Numbered from the stretch's first letter, positions 11,116 to 24,041 are shown. The stretch: 64,000 bases of DNA from Zantedeschia hybrid cultivar (GCA_030544215.1 JARZZO010000003.1:32492379-32556378), one strand, 5' to 3'. Notes: generated by a model not told the origin, from the sequence alone. A program made the numbers and translations.

Positions 11116-12332
11116 GAGAACTTGGTTCTCAATGAAACAAATAAGAAGTGATCATGAAAATTAAAAATTCACCTTGAAAATTGGGATGATTGTGAATTCC
11201 AACTTCCCCTTCTTTAGCCAACCAAAGAAGAAGAGCTTATTTTCCTTTGAGATACCCTCTTTGAAGTTTGCATGGTTCTATTAACTCTAAGCTTATCCAA
11301 TGCTTCTCTAGCTTTTGTGACTAGCGTAGTATCTATCCTGACACGCAAAAGATCATGCAACCAAACTATAAAACTTACTTTTTTTGTATTTTCTGCTTTA
11401 AATCCCTATGTGCGAATATGGGTGAAAATATGAATGCTATGAATGTGTTTTTTATTTTTTTGTGTTTTTGTGTTTGATCATGATGAATGACTAAAGAGCA
11501 TGCAAAAATTACAATTAAACTAACAGAATCAAAAGAAGCTAAGAAGATTGGAAGAAAAGAAATTGAAGAAATCGGCCCTTTAAACCACCCTGAACGAGCT
11601 TCCTCTCTTCATGGCTGAACAAGAGAGTATAGGAGCAAGGGGAATGAGAGGAATTCGTGCTAGAAGGCTATGGCTATGATCTCTCAGGGGTGGAGCTTGA
11701 AATCTCACAATGGCCAATCTCTCTAAAGCTCTAAAGAGGTTTTGTATTTATAAGGCATGAAATTCCTACAATAAATTAAAATCACAAACTTGCTCTCCAA
11801 GCAACAAAGAGAAGGAAAGTTTCCCTCAAACTCTTCTAAAAGGTCAGATACATCCGCTAGAGAAAGTTTCCTTCACTTAGAATTCAAATCAAGAGAGAAA
11901 TCCATATTTGAGAGGGGTTCGATTCATGTTGGATATCAGACCAAGAAGGCGTCATATCGAGCAGACACATTCATAGCTCCTTGACTTTAATAAGCATCTC
12001 AAAACAGGGAACAAATTCTCCAAAATTGGAAAGAATTAATTTGGAAAGTTAATAGGCATCAAGATGGGCTGATACTAATAAGCATTCTTCAAATTTTTGA
12101 AAGGATTTAAATTGGAATTTTATTAGGAACAAGATACTTAAAAGCGTCAAGATATGTTGACGCCTCCTTGACATGCTTATTTGCGTCAAAGGGGGTCCAA
12201 CGCCAATAAGAAGAAGTGCTAAATTTCAAAGAAATGATGATAAAAATTGATAAATTGGGTTAATTGTAGACCAATGTGGGGTATTACAATGTGACATAAA
12301 ATTTATTCATCAAGATGTCATGCATGTCTACA
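11116..12332 (-). mobile_element. Tat-type LTR (minus strand), 1217 bp
   Basis: On the minus strand it starts TGTAGACATGC at 12332, preceded by a purine tract AAGGTGGGGCAGC that fits a polypurine tract. TATAAATA lies at 11745-11752, about 580 bases in. It ends at an inverted repeat GAGAAC/GTTCTC beside TGGCAATCATG (plus 11105-11115), which fits a PBS. Start, length, TATA offset and terminal hairpin parallel 7101-8321, although the sequences are strongly diverged. It therefore has both a PPT and a PBS neighbour. Confidence 0.45.
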
Positions 12333-13790
12333 GCTGCCCCACCTTGGCATTTGTTTTGTAAGGAAATGACACGAAATGAAATGAACGATGATGAATAGAA
12401 TGAAATGGAATGAATGAAATGAAGTGGAATGAACTGAAAAGGAGATGTCAATGTGTGATGAGACACTCACTCAATGCCTCATGATAGGAATATTTCCAAG
12501 ATTTCAATGAGAAGTTTTAAATAATTAATGGAATCAAAATTGTGTGGATGAAATAAGTGAGACAAAGAAAATGTGCGTGTGGGCACGAGAGAAAAGAATC
12601 AGATCAACTTCCATGAGGGAAAGTACCTTAGGTCGCAAATCCTGCAGGTTTTACTAATAGAGAGAGGTTACCGGCATGAGGATGTGATACAACCATGGCA
12701 GATTTTAAAGGAATCAAAGATGAACAAGTGAAAAGATAATCCAAACAACAAAGATTTTCAGAAATCACTCAAAACAACCACAGAGAATCAAGTACTCAAC
12801 TTAGAATGAAATATTTCACATCACGTTAGAACTTAAAAAATCCAACGATCTTCAATTGAACCAATTGAAAAGTTCTTATATACAGAATGATTTCAAAACC
12901 TACATGAATGCATGCCGGACTAAAAGAAAAATTAAAACAAAAATAAAATAAAATAATCAAGGATAACATTATTAAGCTACCGCTAATGAGTCAAGACACC
13001 AATCTATGAATTGACACTAAACCAAAGCCCATTTGTCCACGCATCAACTCACAGAACAGAACCATCGTCCCCAAAAGAACCACACACCTCAACGGTCTAT
13101 CCGTGCAACTAAGTCTTCTGGAATTATCATTGTTTTTGTTAAAGGAGAACTCAAACTTTAGGTTTATCAAAGCCACAAGGTCCTTGATATAATCTAATAA
13201 TTAATACTATATAATAATTCAATATATGAATGAATACAAGATAATGACAGGACTAAAATGATGCACTTCCATTAAATGAACAAACCAAACTAAGGTCAAA
13301 GTAATCATCTCAATGAGAATAATGAATGGCGCATTGTGCAAACATATAACCACTTATAAATCGCATAATGAAACCAGCATAGATCTCTTTCTTTAGACCT
13401 GCATCCACATACTCATCAGAAAATTTCAACAAATATTGAAGAACACAAAAAGTTCAATACAACTGTTAATAGGTGTCAAGGGGACTTGACGTCTTCAAAG
13501 CACCCTTCTTATATGCGTCATATCAAGCTAACACTAATAGGAAGCCTCAGGTAGACTTCCAGATCCGTCTCCTACACAGATTTTGCTCCTTTGTTTTTTT
13601 TGTTCTCCCGTCTTGATTCAAACATGGAATCGCAACTACGGCCCCAATAGGTATTTAAACACTCCAAGCATTCTCTTTTGAGCACAAGAGCTTAAGATCA
13701 AGCAAGAAAGAAGGGATTCAAGAATTTCAAGCAAAGCTCAGAAGAAGAAGAACATAACAGGTCCTTTTAAGAAAATCAAGCTAGGCGACA
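12333..13790. other. Upstream region of PMD gene 3; no gene
   Basis: AT-rich, no coding similarity seen. A copy of the GGYGTC...GACGTC hairpin lies at about 13466-13490 and a TATTTAAA box at 13652-13659, about 140 bases before the first ATG of the plus-strand gene, so the right part is probably that gene's promoter and 5' UTR. Confidence 0.4.
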
Positions 13791-13860
13791 GCATGATGAT
13801 CAAAAGGATGTCTAAAATTGATGGGCATCTTAATGCAAGGAACCCTATTCATAGAGTAAG

Positions 13861-13960
13861 CACTCAACTCTTTATACTTCCTTTTTTTCTTTTCCATTTT
13901 AACTTATGATCACTCAACTCTCTATACTTCCTTTTCTTTTTTTCCATTTTAATTTATGAT
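13861..13960 (+). repeat. 50-bp tandem duplication in an intron
   Basis: 13861-13910 and 13911-13960 are head-to-tail copies (CACTCAACTCT, a T-rich tract, CATTTTAAYTTATGAT) with few differences. They fall in intron 1 of the third PMD gene. Confidence 0.85.
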
Positions 13961-14598
13961 GCACCACCATCTCCTTTCTCTTGTTTCTCCTCTTCATGAT
14001 ATTGTTCGACTCTCTTCAAATCATAGCATGAATTCTCAATACTCATCTTACATACATTCTTCATATTTTTTCAAGGACTATCCACTTTTCTCCAGACCGA
14101 GGCGCTTCTCTAAACTTCTATAGATCTCCAAGCTTGTAGGAAACATCTCCCTTTCTATGCGAACCTTCATATCCAAATGGCACATTGAAGTATTGGTGAT
14201 TCATGCAAAACACTATGGCCAAGTGTGGATGGATTGGATGGCAATGAGAGCCTTGATTAAGATATGGTATCCTCATACTCATACATTCGTCTTCTCCACT
14301 TTTGAGGCTACTGTTTTACTGGAAGAAGATGAGTTCTTGCTAGGATTAAGAAAGACTCAAAGAGGCAATGAAGATGGCATGATGCTTATGTAGCACCCAA
14401 TCTCACGCAGAGACACTAGCCATCTGGATAATAAAAGTACTCACAAAAGCTGAGGAAGAAGGGGATTTTGAGGATGTCATGAAAGGATACACAATTAACT
14501 TAGCTGGAGCATTATTGTTTCCATCCCAAGACAACATTCTTGAATATTATCAACTGAGTGCAATATTCGAAATTTGAGAAGGAAAGTGCAAAGGGCCT

Positions 14599-16285
14599 TG
14601 TTAGTTTTTGGGTGTCCTACAGACCAATTATGGGCCGTGTATACCTTATGTGTTGTACAATCTTGTTCAATATAATTAAGTGGTAATTAGAGCGTAAACT
14701 TGTAATCTGTGGATTGCTTTGCGTTGTCCCTAGGATATGTGGTTGTATAGTCAATTTTGAGATGGGATCTCGAATATGAGTTAAACTGTATATGGACACA
14801 TACCTTAAACTGTTCCTGATTGGAGAGTAATCACTCTGGGACATTGATTACTTATAAATCAGCACGCATGATGTGTAGATGACCAATCTCACGGTCATAG
14901 GTGCGGGGCACCAGCACATATGTGTGGGTGTTCATCTTGAGAGGATGTTCACTGAACTGATCCGCTGATGGATCTTCAGATGGTTAATTATACCTAAAGT
15001 CAACTGAAGATCCATCTGTCTCAGTAGTATTGTTGATCCTTTGACCTGAGACATTAATGTGGTCTTGCATGAGGATTGGTGTGGTTTAATGTTTGGTTAA
15101 GTGACTTTAACCATAAGTCATGAAACACTGACTTATTAGCCACATCGAGATACATGCGAAGACCGTTAATGGTCAAGAGGGGATCGCTCACTGTCAGGTA
15201 TATCACAGACAGTTAATGAGTCATGACATGGATGCTCCACAAAATCCCTGGCCAGGGTGGTATCGGTTCGTTTGGAATGAACGTGAAATTACTATGGAGG
15301 TCATGGTCAGACGACACGATCACTAGTGGTTTGACGAAACCATACCACAAGATCGGATCGGACTCATAGAATGAGCAAGAGATTATAGCGATACGGTAAC
15401 TAAAGACTTATAGGTGCCTAACAGGGTGAAGATGAACCCGGCATCCTCCGGGATCACGCGGATTTTCTTGACCCAACATGATCAAAAGATCCGGAACAAA
15501 TTAAACGGTTATTGGGAATAACCGGTTTAATTTACTTCTAATTAGATTAGAAGTTAATGGATCTTTAAATCAGAGAGATAATGGGCCTAGAGGATCACAC
15601 ACAAATAACTCTTGCAAAATGGAATATTATTGTATGAACACATATACTAAAGCAAGTATTAGATTCTTTTGAGAAAGGAATATGTGAATGGCTTAAAAGT
15701 ATATATGCAATAATATAAAGGATATATATATATATAATATATGTTATTAGGCTTATTTGATAAATAAGCTAATTATAATATATTGATATATAATATACCT
15801 TTGGGTTTAATTTAACCGTGGTTACTTTTTGTCGAGGCAGTTAAAGACGGGATTGGTTGACGAGGCGGTTCAAGTTGCCGCTTAAGCTTCCTATTAATAA
15901 CCTATGTTCTCTTCATACCCACAAGTTTTTCTTTTAACCATTCCAAATACCTGGTCGTCAAGAAAAAGGGAGAAGAGTTTGACTCTTTTTTCCTAGTCGT
16001 CCAGGAGTTAGAGGAGGGTTGTGCGGGTTGAAGGAGAAGGAACTCTGTTGCTGCGAGAGTTTGTGTGGATCGTCTCTAGAGGCCATACGCTTGTGCAACT
16101 CAAAGCTTCGAGGAGTTCGCATCAATTTTCATAGGACAACGTGTGCTGTGCAAGGTGAAAATCTCGTGTGATTTATTTAGATCATTTTTGTTGCATCGAT
16201 CGGAGCCCGAACTGGTTCGGGAAATCATTTCGTTTTTTGTTCTTCCGCTTCTGTGATTTCCCGGGGGTTACGACCGAACCCAACA
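14599..16285 (+). mobile_element. Ty1/copia solo LTR, 1687 bp, TSD GGCCT
   Basis: Starts TGTTAG at 14599 and ends AACCCAACA at 16285. The 5 bases before it (14594-14598) and after it (16286-16290) are both GGCCT, a perfect target-site duplication. Its interior resembles the Copia-A and Copia-B LTRs (GTTCACTGAACTGATCCG near the middle; a TTCCGGGWTCACGCGG-like block near the 3' third) but is clearly a separate family. No internal element sequence is left: a solo LTR formed by LTR-LTR recombination. Confidence 0.92.
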
Positions 16286-17049
16286 GGCCTACCATGCTGG
16301 CTTATTTCTACAGTGGGCTCACTATGGCTTCTACAAGATGACCTTCATATGGCACTATGCTACTCCTGACTCTATGGATGATCTACACTTCAAATTTGAC
16401 TATAGCCAAGAAAAAAAAACTCGAAGAATGTCCAAGATTCTCACGAAAATCCCCATCTACTCCATAGCCAATGTGGTGAACTTCAATGATCACACGACCA
16501 ATCAGATTCCAAAACTCAAGACGCGCAAAGATTGGCACAAACATTTCAAGACCATGGCGAGGAACCTCTTCACTCATGCACCATATGCACTACTCAAGAA
16601 AGATCTCCAAGTTCTCTTCTCAGCTACTGTAAACCTTCGCCTCATTAGTGCGATTGAAACAGTACTCTACGACGCCCACCGAGTCCATTCTCAAATTGGA
16701 CTGCCAAGATATGAGTTCCCCGAACTCTCCCATCTACCGCCCATCAAAAGTAGACTCTTAGGCATTGTCCAAGATCTAGAAGAAGTAAAAGCAGCATTGT
16801 GAAAGACAAGCATTCCACGAAGGATCCCAATGCACGAGGAGAATCACAAGGAGTTGTGGAAGGCATATGTGCAACAAGTTAGGAAGCTTAGGCCAAAGGA
16901 ACCCAAAGCAAAGTCACCAATGTAATCCAATTTTCTTATGAATGAAATGATCATTTCTAATTGGCTTGAATTCATTCCTTAATGTTTCTCATTTTTCTGG
17001 AATTTTATCCTCAAATTAAACAGCTCAAATCCTCAAAAAATATATTTTC

Positions 17050-18460
17050 GGACTGACACCTTTTATTAGCGTCTTATACATCTCTATAAAAAGTTTCAAG
17101 AATTTTAATGTTCATATGATAATGGTTCCTAGTATGTTTAACCAGGTTCATACTCCACTCTGACATTTCAGTAACTCAGGGATAGTACCCTGATGTTTGA
17201 TTTTCTGCTATCTATGTGGAAAACCATTTGAGCCCAAATTTTTACAGGATGTACCTAATGTGAATTAGTACAATATGTGAAATTTTCAGGATTTTTGAAA
17301 GTACTTTTTTGTGTTAATAAAATCAGTGTTTTAAATGTGGACAGATTACTTCTGTAGGAGATTTGTGATTTACTTATATGTGTTGTCTGAGTTTATAACA
17401 AATTGTATTTAAATTCATCTTAGAACATGATTTATTTATCTTTTTAATTATGATTTTGAGGTATTCTTAGTTTATGAATTTCTGAAAACAAAATCTCTAA
17501 AGTGGTTATTCATTTTCTTATGTATATGTTGTTGTAGCTACATAAATATTAAGTTTGTTCTCATAATGTTAATAAATCTTGCCAATCGGACATAGCTGCT
17601 AAATGAGTATTGTTCTGGGAAAATGGTGGTAACATCCCCACCATGACCCATTTATTGTGGGGCTGCGTGCTACACTTATAAAGGTGGGAGCCACCTCCAG
17701 AACCTATTAGCTCTGTTACCCGGGGGCCGCGGGTAGAAATCCTTTGTTAAGGTGGGGTGACGACCCTCAGGATAGCGCTACGCCCATGACTTAGCTCTGT
17801 ACGTGCCTAGGAGCTCAGTTTCTATGTTCTATTTCTGGCTCATAGTGGCGGTTGGATGTGTGTCAATAAGTGAGAACCTATGGTCTGAAAAACAAATTTT
17901 ATATCTTGCAATCTATATGTCATTTCAGTAAATCAACTTAATAATCTTAAGCTCTGTATTATGTTCTGTATTTTGGCCATGTTCATATATTGACAAGCTT
18001 GTGTAGCTTTGATTCAGAGTTGGCATGATATTATGAATCATGTATTTCAATTTCCTTATTGGCATACAATTCTGATGCACATATGAATTATGTGATAGTT
18101 TTGTTTTCTGTTAGGTTTAATGTTCTTATGCAAATGTACATATTCTGCTTCAATTATTTGGATGGCAAATTCTTATGAAGGCAGCCTCATCTGCCTACTG
18201 AGTTACCATTTCTTTGGTACTCATGCCTACTTTTCAGGTGATCGGACAGAAGGGGAAGCAGAGTAAGCTTGAGGTGGGGTCACTCATGGTTCGCATAAGA
18301 CGACATCTTTTTTTGGGCGAACCTAGAGGATTGAACCATGTAGATACTTATGCTTTTGTTTTTGTTGGAATGTATAATGAAGATCCTGACATGTAAAAAT
18401 AGCAATCTATTATGCACCTCTTTGGTATAATGTTGTGAATGGTGGAACTTCCTTTCCAAA
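17050..18460 (+). mobile_element. Tekay-like Ty3/gypsy LTR fragment
   Basis: The stretch CCTACTGAGTTACC, GGTACTCATGCC and TTTTCAGGTGAT (18195-18243) has the same layout as 29776-29824 of the Tekay-type solo LTR (CTACTGAGTCTTG, GAGACTCACC, TTTTCAGGT). The upstream AT-rich sequence also reads like a long gypsy LTR. I could not fix the ends or a target-site duplication, so the coordinates are approximate. Confidence 0.5.
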
Positions 18461-18808
18461 TTTCAAAAAAAATATTCCTTAATACGCGTCATGAACCCCT
18501 GATGCCTCTTTATGCACGCGTCAACACCCATTTATGTCTTCAAACACAATTCTCCTGCCTTATGCCTCAAATTGTGCACTTAGGTCACATGGACGCGTCA
18601 ACTGCTTGTGCCGCGAATAAGCTCATCACCAAAACCACCACAAAAACCCTATTTCTATTCTTCTCTTCTTCATTTCTTCACACAACCTTCTTTTTCCTCG
18701 TTCCGGGCGAACATAACTCTTCTTCTCCCTTCATCTCACTCATCTTCTCCTTCTCGTTTCCGCCTTTCTATCAATCTATCGCTCTCTCTCTCTCCCACAC
18801 AACCGGCC

Positions 18809-21807
18809 ATGGAAGGGGGTTCTCATATGCCGAAGAGACACCGGGTGGACGCCCCGGTATCGATTGATTTGGAAATGGAGGAAGCGAGGGATGCGCTCCC
18901 CGAGCCTATTGCAGAGGAAGATTGGAGTGAGAGTAATAGCAGCAGCAACAGCGAGGGCGAGGATGATGATGATGAGGCAACGACAGCCATGGAGGAAATG
19001 GATGTTGGAGGCATCAGCCCATCCTCTCGACGGTCTAACTTAGGCGGGTGAGGGGAAGCTATGGAGGCAGCCCCGACACCCGTGGCTACTTCGGTGCCCA
19101 TAGCGGCCGTGGTGATAGAAGTGCCTCCACCTGCGCCAGAAACGGAAGAGGAGGCACAAGAGGAAGAGGCCAAGAGGATAACTGACCTCCTCCCACTCTC
19201 ATTTTGATGATTTTAGGAATAGAGGAATGCCGGGGAAAGACCCCCAACTTTTTGAATTTGAATCTAGTAGATAGGGTTGAGAGACGTCAAGGGGGTGTGA
19301 CGCCTTCTTGAAAGGGGTCAGGGCCCCTCGACATGAATAAAAAGGGCCTGATAGTTCTGCTGAATTTTGAACTTTGAGACATACTAGTGGATTAATGATG
19401 GAATTCTTGATTTGCAGGGCATTGTGAGAGCTAGGATATCATGGGACATGGTCGGGCAGCTTACAGAGGACTCCTAGCCTTCCAAAAGAGACGACTAAGA
19501 GAGATGGGTTTTGAGGAGTTCCTAAGCATCAAGCCCTTCTCAATTGACCATGCACTTATCCAAGTGTTCAGAGAGAGATGGGAGTTGGAGTCTAGGAGTT
19601 TTTTGATGCCCTAGGTCACATGATACTGACCTTAGAGGACATGGTGAGGATCACGGCCCTACGAGTTCATGGAGAGGCCGTGAGCAGATTCACTTACACA
19701 GACTATAGAGAGCTAGCTTCATAGTTACGGGATCTCAACATTGATGATGAGCTTGATAAGGAATGTCGGACCATGAGCAGAGTGACAGCGATGGAAAGCC
19801 TTGGACTGACCTATGCCTAGACAGAGTTTTCGAGGAGCAAAAAGACTTCATGAGGTGCATGAAGGGATCAGTAAGCAAGCATTTCTGCCGGGATGAGAAG
19901 GATCCCTAGGTGGATATTGATTTAAAGAGGTTCTTGTTTTTCATGCTGGGGAGATTATTACTGGGCACCAAGGGGGATGTAATCCATTGCAGGTTTTTGG
20001 ATCTTTTGGACGACTTAAGTGATATAGGAGATATGATTAGGGTGCCACTTTACTGGCTCACCTGTTTGATGATTTATCGACTAGTTTAGGCTAAAAGACC
20101 ACTGTTAGTAGCTTTGCACCATTTCTTCGAATAATGCACACATTTTTATTTTTATTGACTTTTCATTTATTTTCATTACAAATGTCTATATGAATGATAA
20201 CTGATACATGGTGCATGATGCTTGCAGGTACGGAGCTACTACTACTTCCCGCTGGGAAGAGCACAGATGATTGACCGGACAACCCTTCCTCTGGCGAGTA
20301 GGTGGGCGCCACTAACAAGTAACGCAACGATGCATTACCAATTGGAGAGCTTGAGGAGGGAGGTGAGAGGCTACTTCCCAGCATTGGTATGCTATGCTAT
20401 GTCGATGCCTTCTTTTGTTCTTTTCTTCATGAAATGCCTAAGCTAACTAAAATGATGAATGCAATACGAGTGGTATGGCTTCCATACAGGGACATGGATG
20501 ATTCCCAGCCTAGAGTTGAGCAGGGCCATCTGAGGTTCAGATGTGATATCTAGATTCATTGCATTAATGAGATTCACCTGCTCTAGATGAGACTGGTGAT
20601 GAGGACGATGGGCTTACACTAGGAGTGGGTAGACCTACCCATGCCCAGGAAGAGAGTGTAGAGAAAGACAAAGGTTAAGGGGAAGGACTAGGACTGGAGG
20701 GTGCATTTCAAGGAGCAATACGAGAGTTGAAAGATCATGGACACCGCAGTGGAGTCCCATGCTGAGAGAGCGAGGCATATCTTACTTGATATCGTGCCCA
20801 TTATGCCGATCATCTATGCCGATTCGGAGCTGCGAGAGTAAGTGAATGCCATGAACACCCTGATGTTTCCTGTGACGCAAATGTATGATATGTACTAACA
20901 TGATGCATGTATGCAGGATGCGAGGGATGCCATCATTCTAGATCTCCAAGATAGGATAGCGGGTGCTGAGTGTGAGCTTGCCCAGGTCCAAGGATAGTTG
21001 AACACTTTGGTAAGAAAATGAATGCAAATGCTCCTAATTTCTATTTATGTCCTAAAGATGTAGTTTGTTACCACTAACAGTTGTCTCTCTTTTTAGCGAG
21101 CTGAGCATGGCCGCGCCCCACGAGGGATTGGTGGGGTCTCTAGCTCTAGCAGACCAACAACGAAAGTACCCTCCCCCAGGGAGAGGTTATCAAGAGAAAT
21201 TACCTGTGTCGAAGAGGCAGAGTAAACACTAACGCGTAGAGTAAGCAAACAACACTTATCACATCATCACATTCAATATATGCCAAACTTCACAATCACA
21301 CAATCATTTTAAAGCAATTGTTCTTGTTCCTGATGTTGATTAAGTGTGGTGACGAGGGAGCAGCTAGAGGAGAGCAGACGCCGCATCTAGGAGTTGGGAG
21401 AGGCATTGACCTCTCATGCCGCAAAGGATCTTTTGAAGGAGTTGGCTGTCCTACAGGTCCAACTAGAGCTGATTGAGCAAGATCGGGACCGGGAGCACGA
21501 GGAAAGGAAGAAGGCAGAGGAGAAGAAAAATGCAGATCAAGAGATCCTCTCTCTACGAGTCAACCTAGGGATAGAGGAGCAGCTCCATAGGCATGTAGAG
21601 GAGAGATATCATAGGGCCTGGGACCGTGCTAGGCAAGGTGGCCACAATAGTGCCTTTACTTCTAGCACGATCATATCGTCTACTGCCACATGTCAAAGAG
21701 GGAGCATGATGAGAGCGCCCGGATTCCTAGCAACAGAGCTAGCACCCGATGATGAGGTCAAAGTCGGGTGGATGAGAGCCAAGGAGAGACTTGAGAGATC
21801 ATTGTGA
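18809..21807 (+). pseudogene. Antisense plant-mobile-domain gene 2 (Tat-associated)
   Basis: ATG at 18809 in good context (GGCCATGG) after a CT-rich leader opens an acidic exon with a basic patch PKRHR, possibly nuclear targeting, and an SNSEGEDDDDE stretch. The exon starting 19418 (acceptor TTTGCAG) begins GIVRARISWDMV, matching GPPHVRGRISWDFV of the gene at 2854-5580, and continues FQKRRLREMGFEEFLSIKPF, then RERWELESRSFLMP, a PMD core. The exon 20228-20386 (acceptor GCTTGCAG, donor GTATGC) gives RWAPLTSNATMHYQLESLRR, equivalent to RWVVHQDHRTVICRLEEIRG in gene 1. The 3' exon ending TGA at 21805 is a long charged helix (about 21394-21560), probably coiled coil. Stops near 19475 and 19612 break it. 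It lies just downstream of, and antisense to, the second Tat pol. Confidence 0.65.
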
Positions 21808-23040
21808 TGATGTATTTAGACTTATGATGATGGCGTTATGATGTACTTTGTCATGATGTGGATGTGATGTGATTACGACTATGATGATGATGGTGTAGAA
21901 TGTATCCAATAGTTATGTATATGAACATTTTTTGTTATTGGAATGAAATATGATCATCTTGTGCTTGAACTTGTTCTTTTTTTGAACAATTGTCCCTGGT
22001 AGCAACACTTGAACAAACAAGTTAGTATGTCTGTTCTGACTTAGTCCCTTAACCAATAAATGAAAGCCTACCTCAACATTATCCTTAGCAAATGGGTCAA
22101 GAGGTGAAGCCTTTCTTCAACTAAGGCAAAATGACAAAAGGAAAATGCGCAAATGCAACATGCAAGTAGGCAAATGTAAATCGTAAATAAAAGATGCAAA
22201 CACACAAAATGCAACATGCGTATGCTCTCTTTTTGGGTTTTGAATATATTCAAATTTTTATGAGGATTTTGAAATACTTGGCTTTTAGATTTTGAAATAT
22301 CTTTTTTTTATAATTTTGAAATAGACAATTCAATCTAAATGCCAACATGGTATACAAATCAAAAGAAAATTATTCACTCAAAATCTTGATCCTTACCTTA
22401 TTCTTTGACAATTTAATCTAGAGACAATGTGCTTGTTGGGTGCTTACTTTCTGATCCCATCTAGTGGTCGGACCCCTAGTTGGCCTCCACCATTCCTTAA
22501 ACTTAGGATACACTTCAAGGGAGAAAGGAAGAAAAGGTTCAGAAAGCTTACATGAGGGTTCAGAGATCCGGAAAGATGTCCCTCCCTTGCCCTATTGTTG
22601 ATTGGGGTTCAGTCACTTTTGTTTTAATAGGATTTTTTTTACCTTGATTTTTCCCTTTTATTTGGGTTTTGGCCTTTTGACTTTGTTTTGGTTTTCATTT
22701 TGCTTTTGACTTTGAGCTTTTAATTTTCTCTCTTTTTTTTGTGACGGCCTCCTATTAGGGCGGCGGATAGAGTTAGTAGTAGTCTTTCCCAAGGCTTCAC
22801 TACCTTACCGTGAACCGAGTAGAATAGAATGGGTAATACCTTACACTCTCAATCTGGCTATGGCTTTCCTCAGACCTAACACTATTCGTTACTTAAGAAG
22901 CGAGCGTGAGTGTGTGCTTAGTTATCTTCGGATTAAACTACGAAAACTAAAGAAAGAATTTGAAATATTGATCTTTTAGCTTCCACTAGTTCGAACACCA
23001 TACTGACTTACAATCCTGAGGGTAGTACTTTTTAAGAGAG
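21808..23040. other. Spacer between PMD gene 2 and Tat integrase
   Basis: No gene recognised. T-rich and low-complexity from about 22600 to 22740 (repeated TTTTGACTTTG-like words). Position fits the pol-to-antisense-gene spacer of a Tat element. Confidence 0.4.
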
Positions 23041-24041
23041 AGACCATTCTAAGGGTGTGACAACTCCTGACCTTCAGTGTTAACCAACTTGTAAGCATTA
23101 CCAAGAAAAATGTCTTTTTACAACATATGATTGTACTCTGAGAGAGGGAACGAGGACCTCATATGGGACTGCCGCCTCCATCCCAAAAGTTAAGGAACAT
23201 AGAGTTTCCCAGTGGGAGTACGGATTGAAGTTCGGTAAACCCATAGACTCAACAAGTTTCTCTGGCCAGTCAGCATACCTAGTAGACTCACATATTTTCT
23301 TGATGATTTTGATCAAGGTTTTATTTGTTGCCTTTATTCGGCTATTGTCGCATGGATAATAAGGGAAAGAATGATGCAATGCGATTTTATATATGTTTCA
23401 AAGGTCTTTGAGCTCCTGAGAAATAGGTCCATTGTCAGTGATGATGGTACTTGAAATCCTGAACCTAGTGATGATGTTCCTCATGATGAACTTTCAAACT
23501 GTAGATGCTTTGATCTCCACGAAAGCTTCAGTTTTCACCCACTTGGTGAAGTACTCCATAACAATGAGGATGAAGGATTTTTGTTTGTTCAAGGAGTTAG
23601 GATCGCCAAGAAGACCAATGATATCAAATGCTCACATGGGGAAAGGCCATAGGGAGGACAAAGGATGGAGTGAAGATGCTTGGGAATGGATCTTGTCAGC
23701 ATGGAGCTAACACTTAATACACTTACAGACAAATCCTGCGTAATCATCTTCTATGGTGGGTAAGTAATATCCTTGCCGATATCTTCTTTGCTAACATCTG
23801 CCCATTGGCATGGCCATCACAAACTCCGAAATGAGCCTCTCCGACAACCTTCCAAAGCTCATCTTCATCAAGACATCTAAGGAGAACACTGTCAAATCCA
23901 GTTCTGTATAGCTCTCCTCCAACCAGGGTATATCTCTAAACAATCCTTCTAATGGCCCACTTATGTTAAGTGGTAGCTTCCCTCTGGATAAGACTGATAT
24001 TCACAGTATTTGGCAATCTCGTAGTACTATGATCTCTCCTT
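23041..24041 (-). pseudogene. Tat-type integrase (copy 2), left half of a split pol
   Basis: On the minus strand this gives the integrase zinc finger (GGELYRTGFDSVLLRCLDED, then EAHFGVCDGHANGQM), core remnants, and the late core TNKTLIKIIKKICES, then SLTFGMEAAVPYEV, before the C-terminal end. Frames are broken. It stops at 24041 where the Copia-A LTR begins and continues without loss at 43465: the flanking sequences join in frame across the 5-base duplication TCCTT. Same family type as 8590-10830 but a different, diverged copy; plus-strand readings here are shadows. Confidence 0.85.

Larger units (their letters stand above)
13793..16801 (+). pseudogene. Antisense mobile-domain gene 3, split by a copia solo LTR
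   Basis: A short first exon runs from ATG at 13793 to a donor at 13856 (GTAAGC); the acceptor CTATAG ends at 14124. The next exon encodes VWMDWMAMRALIKIWYPHTH and FVFSTFEATVLLEEDEFLLG, which matches my memory of the DUF7745/PMD-like aminotransferase-like domain of plant mobile elements. A stop at about 14391 and others break the frame. The coding sequence is then interrupted at 14598 by the solo LTR and resumes at 16286, giving a further 150 codons (MTFIWHYATPDSMDDLHFKF onward) to a TGA at 16799-16801. It is on the same strand as the other two PMD genes and opposite to the Tat pol fragments, so I infer an antisense extra gene of a third Tat element whose pol is not seen here. Confidence 0.55.
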
